Part shown: one piece after another, positions 40,910-51,805 of the stretch
Position numbering within the stretch: position 1 is the first letter of the stretch
How the letters are laid out: every line of letters begins with the position of its first letter
Origin: Pseudoips prasinana
Lineage: Eukaryota; Arthropoda; Insecta; Lepidoptera; Nolidae
Direction of reading: 5' to 3'
NCBI GenBank assembly: GCA_951640165.1
Contig: OX621249.1
Coordinates: forward strand, 7,119,001 to 7,183,000
DNA length: 64,000 bases
Notes under the pieces: model-generated
What the model was told of the DNA's origin: nothing
Databases searched by the model: none
Seen by the model: only the letters and a program-made list of their open reading frames with translations
Position numbers and translations under genes: made by a program

Positions 40910-41106
40910 TTGTTTTTTTTTAAAGAAACTAGGGAAATAAATCTCTAGGTTACTTTTACAAACATGCAATTACGGGCATAAAGCTCAGACCCAGACTCAG
41001 AACAACCATTCATAGGTTACACAAATAATAGTCCTGTACGAGATCGAACCCTGAATCGCGAGGACGCTGTGGTAGTAGCGAGCGCTACCAATGCGCCACA
41101 CGGGCA
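40910..41106 (-). mobile_element. SINE family J-related copy
   Basis: T-run at left, cagacccagactcagaac, and a reversed tRNA-like head (gagatcgaaccctgaatcgcg, gcgctaccaatgcgccac). Confidence 0.6.
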
Positions 41107-41127
41107 GTCATATATATTTATTTTGGA

Positions 41128-41268
41128 GTCTGCTGGATAAAGGCCTCCCCCAAAGATTTCCACAATTGCCGGTCTTGCGCTATCTGCATCTAGCGACTTC
41201 CAGCTACCCTCACAATATCAGAAAGCATCAGCGTGGGCAGGCCCCCTACAAGATGGACCGATGATTTA
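41128..41268. mobile_element. RTE-like LINE 3' fragment, inversion-bearing
   Basis: 41128-41225 is in minus orientation (ctgctggataaaggcctccc, gccggtcttgcgctatctgc). 41231-41268 (gcgtgggcaggccccctaca) is in plus orientation. This is a 5'-inverted copy. Confidence 0.65.
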
Positions 41269-41379
41269 TCTTATGTATCTATATACACATAATAAAATCG
41301 TAGGAAAGTCAAAACTGTACATTGCATATTAAAAAAAAAGGATACTTGGGACGAGATCTACAATCGATATCGCAGCCAA

Positions 41380-41812
41380 TAATATAGTTTTTAGAATTTT
41401 TGTCTGTTTGTCTGTATGTATGTCCGGGGTAAACTCAAAAAGTACTGCATGGATTTACTTCAAATTTTGCATGAATATTACTAACAGGTCGGGTCAACAT
41501 ATAGGCTACATATTATCACGCTATCACTTCGGGGGAGGATCTGTGATAATTTATAAAATTTTACGCGGGTAAAACCGCGGGGCCCAGCAGGCAGCTGCTA
41601 GTTATTAAATATATTTCTGTCCAGTTTATTTTTATTGGCTTTCATTTAAATTACAATTCTTAAATAGAAATATATACTGTGAAAATATCTATTATCTACC
41701 TTTTACGGTTTATGAGATACAGCCCTCTGGCTGACATACGTACGTACGAACAATGGAGGCTTAGTAATAGAGTTCCGCTAGCACCCTTTGTGTACGGAAC
41801 CGTTAAATCGGA
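41380..41812. repeat. Family N piece followed by a family D 3' end
   Basis: 41380-41605 ends aaccgcggggcccagcaggc. 41690-41812 has ttatgagatacagccctctg and gtgtacggaaccg from family D. Confidence 0.5.
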
Positions 41813-42647
41813 TAGGTAATAAAATGACTAAGAATTTTCTTTGCTCGACTCATAAAACAAGACTAGTGTAATTATAGTAAACTCAGTACTACCTCCGGTG
41901 GGGGACATGCTGGAAAGTTGCAAAATGATGTCGATAAATAACGTTTTGGTATCATTTGCCAGCTTTTCTAATTTCCTTTTAATATAATTTAATGACATAC
42001 AAGTTTCAAGCTAATATTTTATCCGAAGGATAGAACAACTATCTGAAGTAGTATTATGAGAAAAGATTTTTTATACTTTTATTTATAATGGATAATCTCA
42101 AAAACTACTAGACTGATTGAAAATATACTTTACCTATTATAAGCTACTTTATCAGTGACATGGGCTGCATTTTATTAAAAAAGAAGAAAGCCCTACGTAC
42201 TACTTTACAACAATTTGTCGATTCCAAAAATAAGCCTTTATCTATATTTATTTTATGGCGTGAGCTACGAAAACCTTATATATAATAATTTTGTTTAATT
42301 ATGTACGGCCTGCCCCGCGGCTTCACCCGCGTTAAACTTTATTTATTATAGACTAGATGTTATTCGAATATACTATATATAACTATATTCCTACAAAGTT
42401 TCATCAAAATCTGTTCCGTAATTTTTGCTGACAGAATAACAAACATCCATATTTACAAACTTTCGCATTTTTTTATATTAGTAAGAAGTATCCAAAATAC
42501 TAATGCAGATGACGATCGGGAATAGTCGTGGCAGATATAAATACACCGCAAAAATCATTACTCTAAATCACCGAAAAATTTGGAATAATAAGTTTGTACG
42601 AGAATATAGGAGCTAGGACCTTCACTTTAAATTCATATCCAGATGCT
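41813..42647. other. Mostly unassigned; family N copy at 42296-42485
   Basis: cctgccccgcggcttcaccc and aaactttcgcattttttta mark family N. No gene seen. Confidence 0.4.
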
Positions 42648-42894
42648 CTCTCCTGTCCGTAATAGATTGGCGAGGTTAAGCAGCTAGGCTCGCGGTCAGT
42701 CCATAGATAGGTGACCGCCAAACTGGTTTAATTTCTGAGCGTCTCCGTGCTTCGGATGGCACGTTAAGCTGTCGGTCCCGGTATACTAGTCCCGGTAGCT
42801 ATTAGGCAACAGTCGTAAGCCATATCAGAAGCCTACTGGGCGGCTCGAACAACTCTGACACTAGGGTAACCACTGCCCATACGAGAAATAAGTA
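42648..42894 (-). repeat. Family C repeat
   Basis: gatgctctctcctgtccgt, tccatagataggtgaccgcc, acgttaagctgtcggtcccg, aaccactgcccatacgag. A complete copy. Confidence 0.8.
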
Positions 42895-42918
42895 ATTAAA
42901 TGTTTCTCGCCTTACGGA

Positions 42919-43240
42919 AGTCTGGAAGTCCTTAAACAGACTCCGGACTCAAGTGGGCCGAAGCAAAGAAAACATGCCTAGGTGGGGACTGTCGAGCAAC
43001 CCCAAAATTGACTGTATTTGTGGAGCATCGGTCCAATCCATGGCCCATCTAACAGCTTGCCCAGCCTGCCCGGCCACATGTTCATGGCAGGATCTTAGAT
43101 ATGCCACAAGCAGGGCAATCAGAGTGGCTACGTTCTGGGCCACAAAAATTTTACCGATTCTGCATCGAAACGCTAAGAAGAAGATCGCCTTACGAATGCA
43201 TATCAAATTAAACATTTCTTACGTCACACACAACTATTAA
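42919..43240 (+). pseudogene. C-terminal zinc-knuckle region of a LINE ORF2
   Basis: An open plus-strand frame reads VWKSLNRLRTQVGRSKENMP, then CICGASVQSMAHLTACPACP, then WQDLRYATSRAIRVATFW. The Cys-X-Cys ... His-X4-Cys knuckle followed by DLxxATxxAxxVAxFW is a pattern of LINE ORF2 C-termini. RT motifs are absent. It begins directly after a family C copy and is 5'-truncated. Confidence 0.5.
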
Positions 43241-43794
43241 CTAAGTGCAGTGTAATGAGAATTAAAACTGTTCTAGTTCATCATATAATTGATGATTCAC
43301 CGCATGAACTTTTTTAATCGGACATGTAATATTCAATTAGTTTATTATTAAGATACAGGTCAAGGAAACGTCGAGAATTCCTACTCAAGTATGTAACGTG
43401 AAAAACATTTGGTAGACGTCGGAATGTAAATCAATTTCGACCTTAAAACCACCTACGCAAACATGTTAAACAAACTTTGACGTAACAATACCTTAATAAA
43501 ACTGAGTGCCTCATTGGTTTAGTGGCATCATCGTAGATAATAAAGTCCTGTATTAAAACCCGCCAATAATTATTATAATTGGTATTTTATAGATCGACAC
43601 AAGATAGATGTTGGCACTGCGTGACATTATGTGGTTGAGGCAGACAATCATAATTTACATCGGATCAACTCAAAGCGAAAGTGGAAGTAGGGTCGTATCA
43701 ATAAGTCAAAGCTCCTGCCAAGGGTAAGGATGAATGGAGGAAACTCCAAAAACAGACAGCACAACTTAAAAAATCTCAGGAGCAGCGCAAATCT

Positions 43795-44028
43795 CATGAA
43801 CAGTTGATATTTTGACAGATGATGTATTTCTGTTGCCGCTATAACACAAACACATACTAAAAACAAAATAAAATAAATATTTAAGGGTGCTCCCATACAA
43901 CAAACGTGAATTTTTGGCTCGTTTTTATAGATAATGTAGATGTAGTCAAAATTCTAACTATCACGGTTCATGAGATACAAGAAGTCTTAGTAATAGGGTC
44001 CCGTTTTACCCTTTGGGTACGGAACCGG
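43795..44028. repeat. Family D copy with its 5' half inverted
   Basis: 43800-43935 is the reverse complement of the family D 5' half (atacaacaaacgtgaattttt). 43945-44028 is the 3' half in plus orientation (gggtcccgttttacccttt). Confidence 0.75.
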
Positions 44029-44189
44029 GCCAGGACCTCATGAACTACTGCATCTAGAATTCTTAGACAAGAGACACCAAAATCGGTTCTGTAAACTTTT
44101 GTCGAAATCATCAGAGCCATTTTCCAGAACACGATTATATATTCATATACACAACTATTTCCTGTTTAATAGTATAGAAATATAAGAAA

Positions 44190-44790
44190 TCTACTTAATT
44201 GTACTAACAAGCAAGTTACTATTGAATAGTCGTGAGTTATCTCTAATACACGTGCTAAGTAATAGAATACCGACTACGTACGTAGAATTGTTGAAGTAAC
44301 CTTGAGGCATCATGGCGTTTAAATATGAATAGCAGTTGTCATTACTCGAGGCAATGGTTTCACTGTATTCTTTATTCATTAGGTTTAGAAATGGCCACGA
44401 CAATAAAGCTGTTGCCACATCTGCGTCTAGTTATCCTAGTTTTATGGACTCTTGTCCAGGGTCCAGGAAAAAATGGCGGTTTATCCTGTGTGGCGTATGA
44501 TGGAAAAGAATAGCCACGAGTAAATTGGTTCAACAGAGTGATGTTTAAAGGTCGAGGGCGTATCGAAATGTGACATGCTGTCGTCTCCATCAAGCGATCT
44601 TGAGACAGGCGGCAGCATACTCCATTATTAGCAAGTGTAGTATAGAGTACAATGATAACACTGTAGGTTGCAAAGGTGGGACAATGACGGCATATTCTCT
44701 AAGCGTGGTAGACAAATTAAACAAAAGTTCATAGTTCTCTTGTCCACATGCCAAATAAATCGCGTTGGTAAGAGTCAAACGTGTCCTCAA
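44190..44790 (-). other. Block of open, protein-like minus-strand frames of unknown origin
   Basis: Consecutive minus-strand frames read CGQENYELLFNLSTTLREYA (44590-44790), PFFPGPWTRVHKTR (44372-44593) and WPFLNLMNKEYSETIASSND then GYFNNSTYVVGILLLSTCIR (44191-44418). They look more protein-like than the AT-rich surroundings but change frame. I do not recognise them. They could be a decayed gene or mobile element. Confidence 0.25.
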
Positions 44791-44995
44791 ACGTAAAACG
44801 GTACTACGTATAGGTTTCTACACATAAAAAATGGTGTTAGGTCCATACCGTAAGTCCTCAGTTCCCCCTCCTCCTATAGGATGCGTTGCAGATACTCTTG
44901 GTAATGCAGATTCTATTCCCAGTGCTCTTATTGCTTTCCTCTGGAGTACTGGTGCATATACATAAACATCTCTCACGATAGAGCTCATATCCAGG

Positions 44996-45228
44996 CGCCG
45001 TTACCGATCCGTATAGGATCGGATGGGTTAAGCACTGAGACCCAACTAAATAAAGACGGGGTAGTCTTTCTTTAGTTGGGTGATCGCGTTATTTGTTTCA
45101 TTTCTGATCGTCAGCGTGCATCGGATTGCACTTAATCTGTCGGTCCCGGTTGTAGTCATTACGCCATGTTAGAACGTTACCGGACGGTTTGAAAAGCTCT
45201 GGCACAAGGGTAACTACTGACAATATAC
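44996..45228 (-). repeat. Degenerate family C copy with internal hairpin
   Basis: ctgtcggtcccggttgtagt and aagggtaactactgac identify the family. An 18-bp-arm hairpin (45040-45057 and 45064-45081, one mismatch) sits where other copies read ccatagatgggtgaccgc. Confidence 0.6.
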
Positions 45229-46127
45229 ACATCAAACGTAAGCGTTACTTCCGTTAATACCGATCTTCTATGGCAACATCAACTATGTTGCCAAGTTTAA
45301 AGCGAGGTTTGATCAGATGTCAGTATTTATGAAAAGGCAACAGGAGCTCTAGAAACAGTTGCCTAGAAGAATAAAAAAATGGGATGAGACCGTAGCTCAG
45401 TTAGATGGCAGTTATTGCCTAGCAGCCGTATAGTATTAATATCTTTTTTTATAGGAAAAATCAAGGGATGAAGACAGCTAGACAATAAGAGTTTTCGTGA
45501 CGTGTTTTGGACAGGTATGATACAGTCTTATATTTTCAGTTGTGCAAACAGGAGAACTCCTTGAAGGTTGCGAAAAGGTCGGCAACACGCTAACTATGGA
45601 GGGCCTTGTCACGACTTCCTAGCTGCATGTTAATTGTGTTCATAGTAAGATGTAAATTGAAAGCAAGCTAAAAAAATTAAACTAGTCTTACGGAACTGAC
45701 TTTCAAGCGAGTTGCAAATTTTGTATTAGGTAAGTTTAAATGAAAAAATACTTTAAATTTTGGAAAAACTAAATAACATATGAATCGAAGTGTTATTTTA
45801 AATAAGAGATAAGTTACGATCACAGACTTAAAATGTTACGGCGACGCATTGATTGACAAAACTAAGCGAACCGATGGCAATTATAAGCTATAATCTGAAT
45901 AATTATATAAATTCGTGCGCGATCTTTACGCAATAATGTAAAGAAGTGTTAAAAGTGTTAATATAGACCCAGAAAGAACAAAAATATCCGCCAATATAGA
46001 GTAACACGTTATCGCCTAGCATATGTACGTCAGATTGGTCGGAAAATTACCAAATCCGTGTAGAATTGACGGGAATTGCGATGAAAATATAAACGTTATG
46101 ACTTTTAATGAACTGATATAATAATAA
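45229..46127. other. No gene seen
   Basis: AT-rich sequence with no supported ORF. Confidence 0.4.
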
Positions 46128-46525
46128 TAATAACGTCCTCCTAGCCGAAATTCGGCCACGGCGGCGAGTCTCAACAGAGGTTAGCGATCTGCGCGGGACA
46201 TATTATAGTGCATGGTGTGCTCAAACACAGGAGCACTTTCTATTCCATCACTCTCATGATCCGATGGGACGCCTAGCAACACGACCGGAAAGAGGTCAGC
46301 TACAGGACCGACGGCTTTACGTGCTCTCCGAGGCCCCCGTGCCTCAATACACTACCGCACTACAACAATACCGCCACCTCCCAAACTTCGGGCTGATGTT
46401 GAGAAATTTTTCTTTTTACAGAAATGTCCCAAAATCGCTTTTGGCCCCACCTGGGATTTTAACCTAGGACCTCGTTCTCTGCGGCTGAACACGCTACCGT
46501 TAGACCAACGAGGCAGTCAACGAGA
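46128..46525 (-). mobile_element. SINE family E copy
   Basis: It aligns with 2200-2640 throughout: ctagccgaaattcggccacg, gagcactttctattccatca, caggaccgacggctttacg, and the reversed tRNA-like head ending accaacgaggcagtc. Confidence 0.75.
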
Positions 46526-46563
46526 GTTGGCGACCGCAGTTAGGTAGTAGTAGTGGTGTAACC

Positions 46564-46813
46564 CTCAGGGCCAGCGCAGAGCAAGAGGAGCGCAGCGGAG
46601 AGGATTTTATTAAGACTAGACTAGACAATCAACTTTAGAATTAAAGGAATAAAGTGCATATATGCTTGAACCTGACATAAAATGCTCGCGCGGTCTGGGG
46701 CATATAATGTTCAAGCATACATGCACTTTATTTAAATAATTTTAAAGTTGATCTTCTAGTGCCTTAATAAAATTCTCTCCGCTGCCCTCCTCTCTGTCTG
46801 CGCTGGCCCTCAG
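46564..46813. mobile_element. 250-bp foldback element with about 105-bp arms
   Basis: The left arm begins ctcagggccagcgcagagc and contains gcgcagcggagaggatttta and gtgcatatatgcttgaac. The right arm is its inverted, slightly diverged copy ending gctggccctcag. A short loop (cataaaatgctcgcgcgg) separates them. No target duplication is clear. Confidence 0.75.
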
Positions 46814-46905
46814 TCGCCTTTTTACCCACGGGATGGTATGCTGGCCCTGATACTCCTTTTAGGCCTACATACCTAGACCTAAAAAGAATATTACGTATTT
46901 ATGAA

Positions 46906-47040
46906 CAGACGCCAGCACATCTAGCTACCCCAATCTGCCAAATTTCTATTATAGATTTTCAACTATATCACATAAGTATAAGATTCACTTTCAATTGGGG
47001 AAATTTGACAGATTGGGATAGCTTGATGTGCTGGCGTCTG
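46906..47040. mobile_element. Family F MITE, copy 2
   Basis: 135 bp, the same length as copy 1, from cagacgccagcacatctagc to gtgctggcgtctg. The flanking TA is changed (aa on both sides). Confidence 0.8.
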
Positions 47041-47474
47041 AACATAATATTATAGAATAGTCCTAAGACATCTAATCAAGCCTTCAAACATGACTAACTA
47101 AAAATTGATTATCGATTTGAATAGCGTGGAGAAAAAGGTTATACATAATGAGTCATAACAATAAATCAATTTTTATTACCATTATACTCACATTAACTAG
47201 GTACTACTATTAATTAGCCAGTTCAAGGAATCTAATTAAAGCGACAGCTCATTCTTTAATAGTAGTTCGCTTAATAATACTTGAGTAATTATAATGAGAT
47301 GATAATTATTATGGCGTGTTGGTAATGATCAATTCATCACGCAATATCCAGCAGGTAGAATAGGAATATCTACAGGATCTTCTTGTTCAATCAATCTAAT
47401 TAAGATCTTTAATTTTTTTTAGAATAAAGTGCACTTGTGGCATTGTGGTCTAGTAGTTGTATATATCCATGTTA

Positions 47475-47590
47475 AATGTATCTTTTCTTTTGTAAATAAA
47501 TACTTAGATAATTACACCCAGACTCAGGACAAAGAGACACGTCCATGTGTGAGGGGCAACTATGTACTAACCACGTCAATCGGCCCGTTA
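47475..47590 (-). repeat. SINE family B body fragment
   Basis: tacacccagactcaggacaa and ccacgtcaatcggcccg are family B body and head remnants. Confidence 0.5.
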
Positions 47591-47660
47591 TATTAGAAAA
47601 CGGATATAAACATTACTTATTTAATTTTATTTGAAAAATATATGTACAGATATGTACAGT

Positions 47661-47755
47661 CCCCAATTGAAAGTGAACCTTATGCTTATGTGATAAAGTT
47701 GAAAATCTATAAAAGAAATTTGACACATTGGGGTAGCTTGATGTGCTGGCGTCTG
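47661..47755. mobile_element. Family F MITE, truncated copy 3
   Basis: The left arm is lost. The core tgaaagtgaaccttatgctt and the right arm gcttgatgtgctggcgtctg remain. Confidence 0.7.
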
Positions 47756-48127
47756 TACATACAATACACAAAATCACCCAGTGACAAATAGACATTTTCA
47801 TGAACACAAATATTTGCCTCGAACCAGCAACCTTTGGATCAGTAAGCTGGTTCATTATCAACTGAGTCACGACGGTCGTATAAAAAATAGCACTATTTTA
47901 TTACGACCCCTGTACAGAAACACCGTGTTTGAATAAACCGGATACTATTCCCCTTGACGATTGTGAAACCTAGCGTCGTATTAGTAGCATATGCACCATA
48001 TTAATGTAGATGAGTCACAAGTCACATGTCAATTGCTTACGGTGACCGACATTCACCTATAGTTATTGCAGGTCAACAGTATACAAGGCTTACTCCCATC
48101 GCTTGTTCAGCATTGCTCAACTTTTTA

Positions 48128-48492
48128 TAAAGTCCTCCTAGCCGAATTCCGGCTACGGCGGCCAGTCTCAATAGACATTAGCCATTGCGCGGGAAATATT
48201 ATAGTGCACAAGTGTGTGCGCAAACACAGGAGCACTTTCTATTCCATCGTTCTCATGGTCCGATGGGAAGCCTAGCGATACAACCGGAAAGAAGTCAGGT
48301 ACAGGACCGACGACTTTACGTGCTCTCCGAGATAGGTACGGTGGTATAATACCGCCAAATCCAAGCCTTCGGCTTATGCTGAGAAATTTTTCTTTTTACA
48401 GAAAAAATACTTTTGGCCCGAACCGGGGTTTGAACCCAGGACCTCGTTCTCTGCGGGTGAACACGCTACCGATAGGCCAACGAAGCAGTCAA
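48128..48492 (-). mobile_element. SINE family E copy
   Basis: gtcctcctagccgaattccg, gagcactttctattccatcg and the reversed head (ggtttgaacccaggacctcg). Confidence 0.75.
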
Positions 48493-48578
48493 ATATGACG
48501 ACTAATATGGAAGAACCGCAGAATGCTTCTGGTATATTATTAAGGAAAGTGTTAAATGTTTGAAAATCCATAGTAATA

Positions 48579-48982
48579 TACAACATGTAACTTTTAACGC
48601 ACATCCTGAAAATAGTTTGTTCAGAATCGTTTACTGAATCGATTTATATAATTTTTAATATAGGTAATTTTTTATTCCAAAAATAATTAAAACTACGGAA
48701 ATTACAGTCATATTAACGCTGTACAGTCAAAACAAATTGAAATGGACCGTAAGTCAAAGTAATAAGACTTTTAATATCGTAGTTTTATTTGTATTCATAC
48801 AAATTCCATCATTCAATACAAAATAAAGAAAATAAACTTTATTCCAAGAAACGAAATTAGAAAATAACAATGCATATACATGCTAAATTAAAAATTCAGT
48901 GTATGTATTATGATTATTACATACAACATAATATTCTAATTGGGGTGTTAGAGGGTGTGCGTTAATTATGTTACATGTTGTA
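48579..48982. mobile_element. Family S MITE, 404 bp, TA-flanked, reversed copy
   Basis: It is the reverse complement of 23192-23593 over its length. TA lies at 48577-48578 and 48983-48984. The shared core includes caaacaaattgaaatgg-type sequence around aaaacaaattgaaatggacc. Confidence 0.8.
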
Positions 48983-49166
48983 TAAAGGAATGTTACCAAG
49001 TGTTAGTTGCTGTGTGTCTGACGGCATAGAATACGACATATAAATACGTGGGTTCGATCCGCACCGAGTACAAAAATTGGTGCGACTAGCACGATTATTT
49101 GGTATGTTTATCAGTTGTCTGGTTGCCGTAGTACAAGCTCTGCCTAGGTTCGGATGGCACTGTATT

Positions 49167-49295
49167 CATCATATCAGCCGAAAGACGTCCACTGCTGGAC
49201 AAAGGCCTCCCCAAAAGATCTCCACAATTGCCGGTCTTGCGCTATCCGCACCAGCAAAGGTTCTCGAGTGGCGAGCACTCGAGAACCTTTCTGAC
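49167..49295 (-). mobile_element. 129-bp RTE-like insertion with 11-bp target duplication and 5' rearrangement
   Basis: GGCACTGTATT flanks it at 49156-49166 and 49296-49306. The 3' end (catcatatcagccgaaagac) runs into the element, then jumps to a perfect 15-bp-arm hairpin (49256-49270 and 49276-49290) made from a distant upstream part of the element. Confidence 0.85.
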
Positions 49296-49306
49296 GGCAC
49301 TGTATT

Positions 49307-49880
49307 AGAAGATCCAAATTTAAAAACATTCTTGGGTAGACGACTTTACTCAATGGCACCCAATAAATGATATCCCATTTTTCTTCATTATTTTGTCTTT
49401 CTTCAGTGTTTTGTGGACATAATATAGCTGACATGATTCGTAACAATATATTGGTAAATTTTCTATCGGCAACGCAGGTTATATTTCCATCATTTTCCAT
49501 TAGTCACGGGTCATTTTGAGGGTGGAATAAATCCAAATTGCATATCGAAACGTTGCGACGCCATCGAAGTCATTTAATATTTATAAACTGACAGAAGCCA
49601 ATCAATAGACAACGGTCCGAGAAATAGCTTGGAAGTTGGAACAAATTGCACAAAAAAGATACTCGAATATTTTGCAATATGATATTATTGTGAAAGTTGT
49701 GTCTTCATTTTGGTCTAGCGTTTAGTATTTGCGTGGTAATTCTTAAATGTTATAAACGCGTTGGCAGTTGAGTCATTAAAGTAATAATTGTGATGATTGC
49801 TGTAATCGTTGAAATAATAAATACCTACCTTAGTATTTCAACTCTTAAACACGAATCAGTAAAAAAACACTTCGTATGTA
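49307..49880. other. No gene seen
   Basis: AT-rich; the frame at 49174-49500 is mostly the RTE insertion. Confidence 0.4.
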
Positions 49881-50016
49881 CAGACGCCAGCAGATCCAGC
49901 TACCCCAATCTGTCAAATTTCTTTTACAGATTTTCAACTTTATCACATAAGCATAAAGATCACTTTCAATTGGAGAAATTTGACAGATTGGAGTAACTTG
50001 ATGTGCTGGCGCATGT
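49881..50016. mobile_element. Family F MITE, copy 4
   Basis: About 136 bp from cagacgccagcagatccagc to gtgctggcgcatg; the right end is diverged. TA precedes the left end. Confidence 0.75.
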
Positions 50017-50043
50017 TCGTAATATAAATATAAAATATATAAA

Positions 50044-50545
50044 TAAAATAAATATCTTTGGACAACTAACACACTGCCATCCGATCGCAAAATAGGCAGC
50101 CTTTATAATGACAACCAGACAACTTATAAACATATATGTATCTAAATATATACATTATCATGGCTAGATGCTCTCAATGGTCCATAAGTAATCGACGAGG
50201 TTAAGCAACTAGGCTCGCAGTCAGTCCATAGATGGGTGATCACCAAAGTGGTTTTATATCTGAGCGTCTCCTTAACGTGCCCTCCGAACCGTCCTCCGTG
50301 TTCGGAGGGCACGTTAAGCTGTCGGTCCCGGTTGTAGTCATTAGACAACACTCATTAAGCCATGTCAGAGGCCTACTGGGCGGCTCGAACAACTCTGACA
50401 TTAGGGTAATATTGCCCATACGATAAATAAGTGAAATTACACCGACACACAAAGCACATAATCGTGCCCACCACTCTGGGTAGGAATCGAGCCCACGATT
50501 CCGGGCTAAGCAGTAAGGGACACTGACCACTAGATCAATAGGCCG
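50044..50545 (-). mobile_element. SINE family B variant interrupted by family C
   Basis: 50044-50158 (cactgccatccgatcgcaaa, ctaaatatatacatta) and 50421-50545 (gaaattacaccgacacacaa, reversed head gtaggaatcgagcccacgat) are the two parts of one SINE. The uninterrupted order is seen at 39058-39440. Confidence 0.7.
50159..50420 (-). repeat. Family C repeat nested in a SINE, with a 19-bp inverted duplication
   Basis: It runs from ggctagatgctctca to cccatacgataaa. Arms 50271-50289 and 50300-50318 are perfect inverted copies; the left arm is absent from every other copy. Confidence 0.8.
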
Positions 50546-50839
50546 GTCCAAATATAAAAAAAATAATCACGTAAATTGATTTTTAAGTGCAAGAACAATC
50601 AGTGTACGTACACGAAACAAACAAATACGGGTCAAGTTAAAAATCTTCCTCATATTTGAAGCCCGTAAAAAAAATATTCATTTATTTTTAAAAAGAAAAT
50701 ATAAAAATGCCGTTCATATTTCATTTTTACTACGCAGTTTTTCATGTCGCTTTATGAATTTTAGATAGTCTTAAAACTACTGGTGATAGATGTTCACCTA
50801 ACTATTAATAAATACTATTAAAAAAATTTAGTTTCAGTT

Positions 50840-51056
50840 CTATGTATGGCGACCCCCCAAAATTATTGTTCTTTTTCTATTTTTGTGTGAAAATTTTAAT
50901 GCGGTTCACCGAATACATCTACTTACCAATTTTCATCAGTACAGCTCTTATAGTTTCGGAAAAAAGTGGCTGTGACATACGGACGGACAGACAGACAGAC
51001 TTGATGAATTTATAAGGGTTCCGTTTTTTGCCATTTGGCTACGGAACCCTAAAAAG
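50840..51056 (+). repeat. Family D2 repeat, 3' part
   Basis: ctatgtatggcgacccccca, gctgtgacatacggacggac and ttttgccatttggctacgg are nearly the same as 59800-60015. Confidence 0.75.
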
Positions 51057-51726
51057 CAACAGACTTCAACAAACTCTTCTTTTCTACACTTCAATGACCG
51101 ATTTGAACTAAATATTAAAAATCTCTAACGCATTCTCTATTCGAGGAAACCGGTTAACAAGCAACATATAAATCACGTAACAAACTTTGTACCTATATCT
51201 GTAAAAAAACGTGAAGTCGAATTGATAATATCCTACTGTTTGTGCAGTAAAAAAAAAGCTATGATTCCAAATAGTAGTTTTTTTACATGCACGACACTCT
51301 GTTACTCTAGAGATCCTCCTTTCATCAATTTTATGGTTTACAGTCATTTTATAACTTGAATCGACTGATGACAATAATTACCTAAATCGACATATAAAAG
51401 TATTCGTGACTTCAATAGCAATTTAAACGGTATACTAGAGGCTTAGAACGTTACTGTGCCAGTTTAAGAAATGCAATACAATAAGCCATTAACTGCAACA
51501 ATAAATTTAACGACGCCAAGTCCTGGCGAACCGATAGCCTAGATTCAGAGTAACACATTACGAACGCCACATAAAACAGGAAAATGTACTTTTCTCACCA
51601 TCTGCTCGACAATGTTCAATTATGTCATGCAACCTGACTTAAAGCAAGTTATTATAGCTTCAGGCAATCATCGAAGATATGCAATAGCTATACTAATGTT
51701 TAACCGTTAAGTAATATCTAAAACTT
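51057..51726. other. No gene seen
   Basis: AT-rich sequence with no supported ORF. Confidence 0.4.
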
Positions 51727-51805
51727 ACTTATCTTATGGGCAGTGGTTACCCTAGTGTCAGAGTTGTTCTAGCCGCCCAGTAGGCCTCTGACATGGCTTA
51801 ATGAC

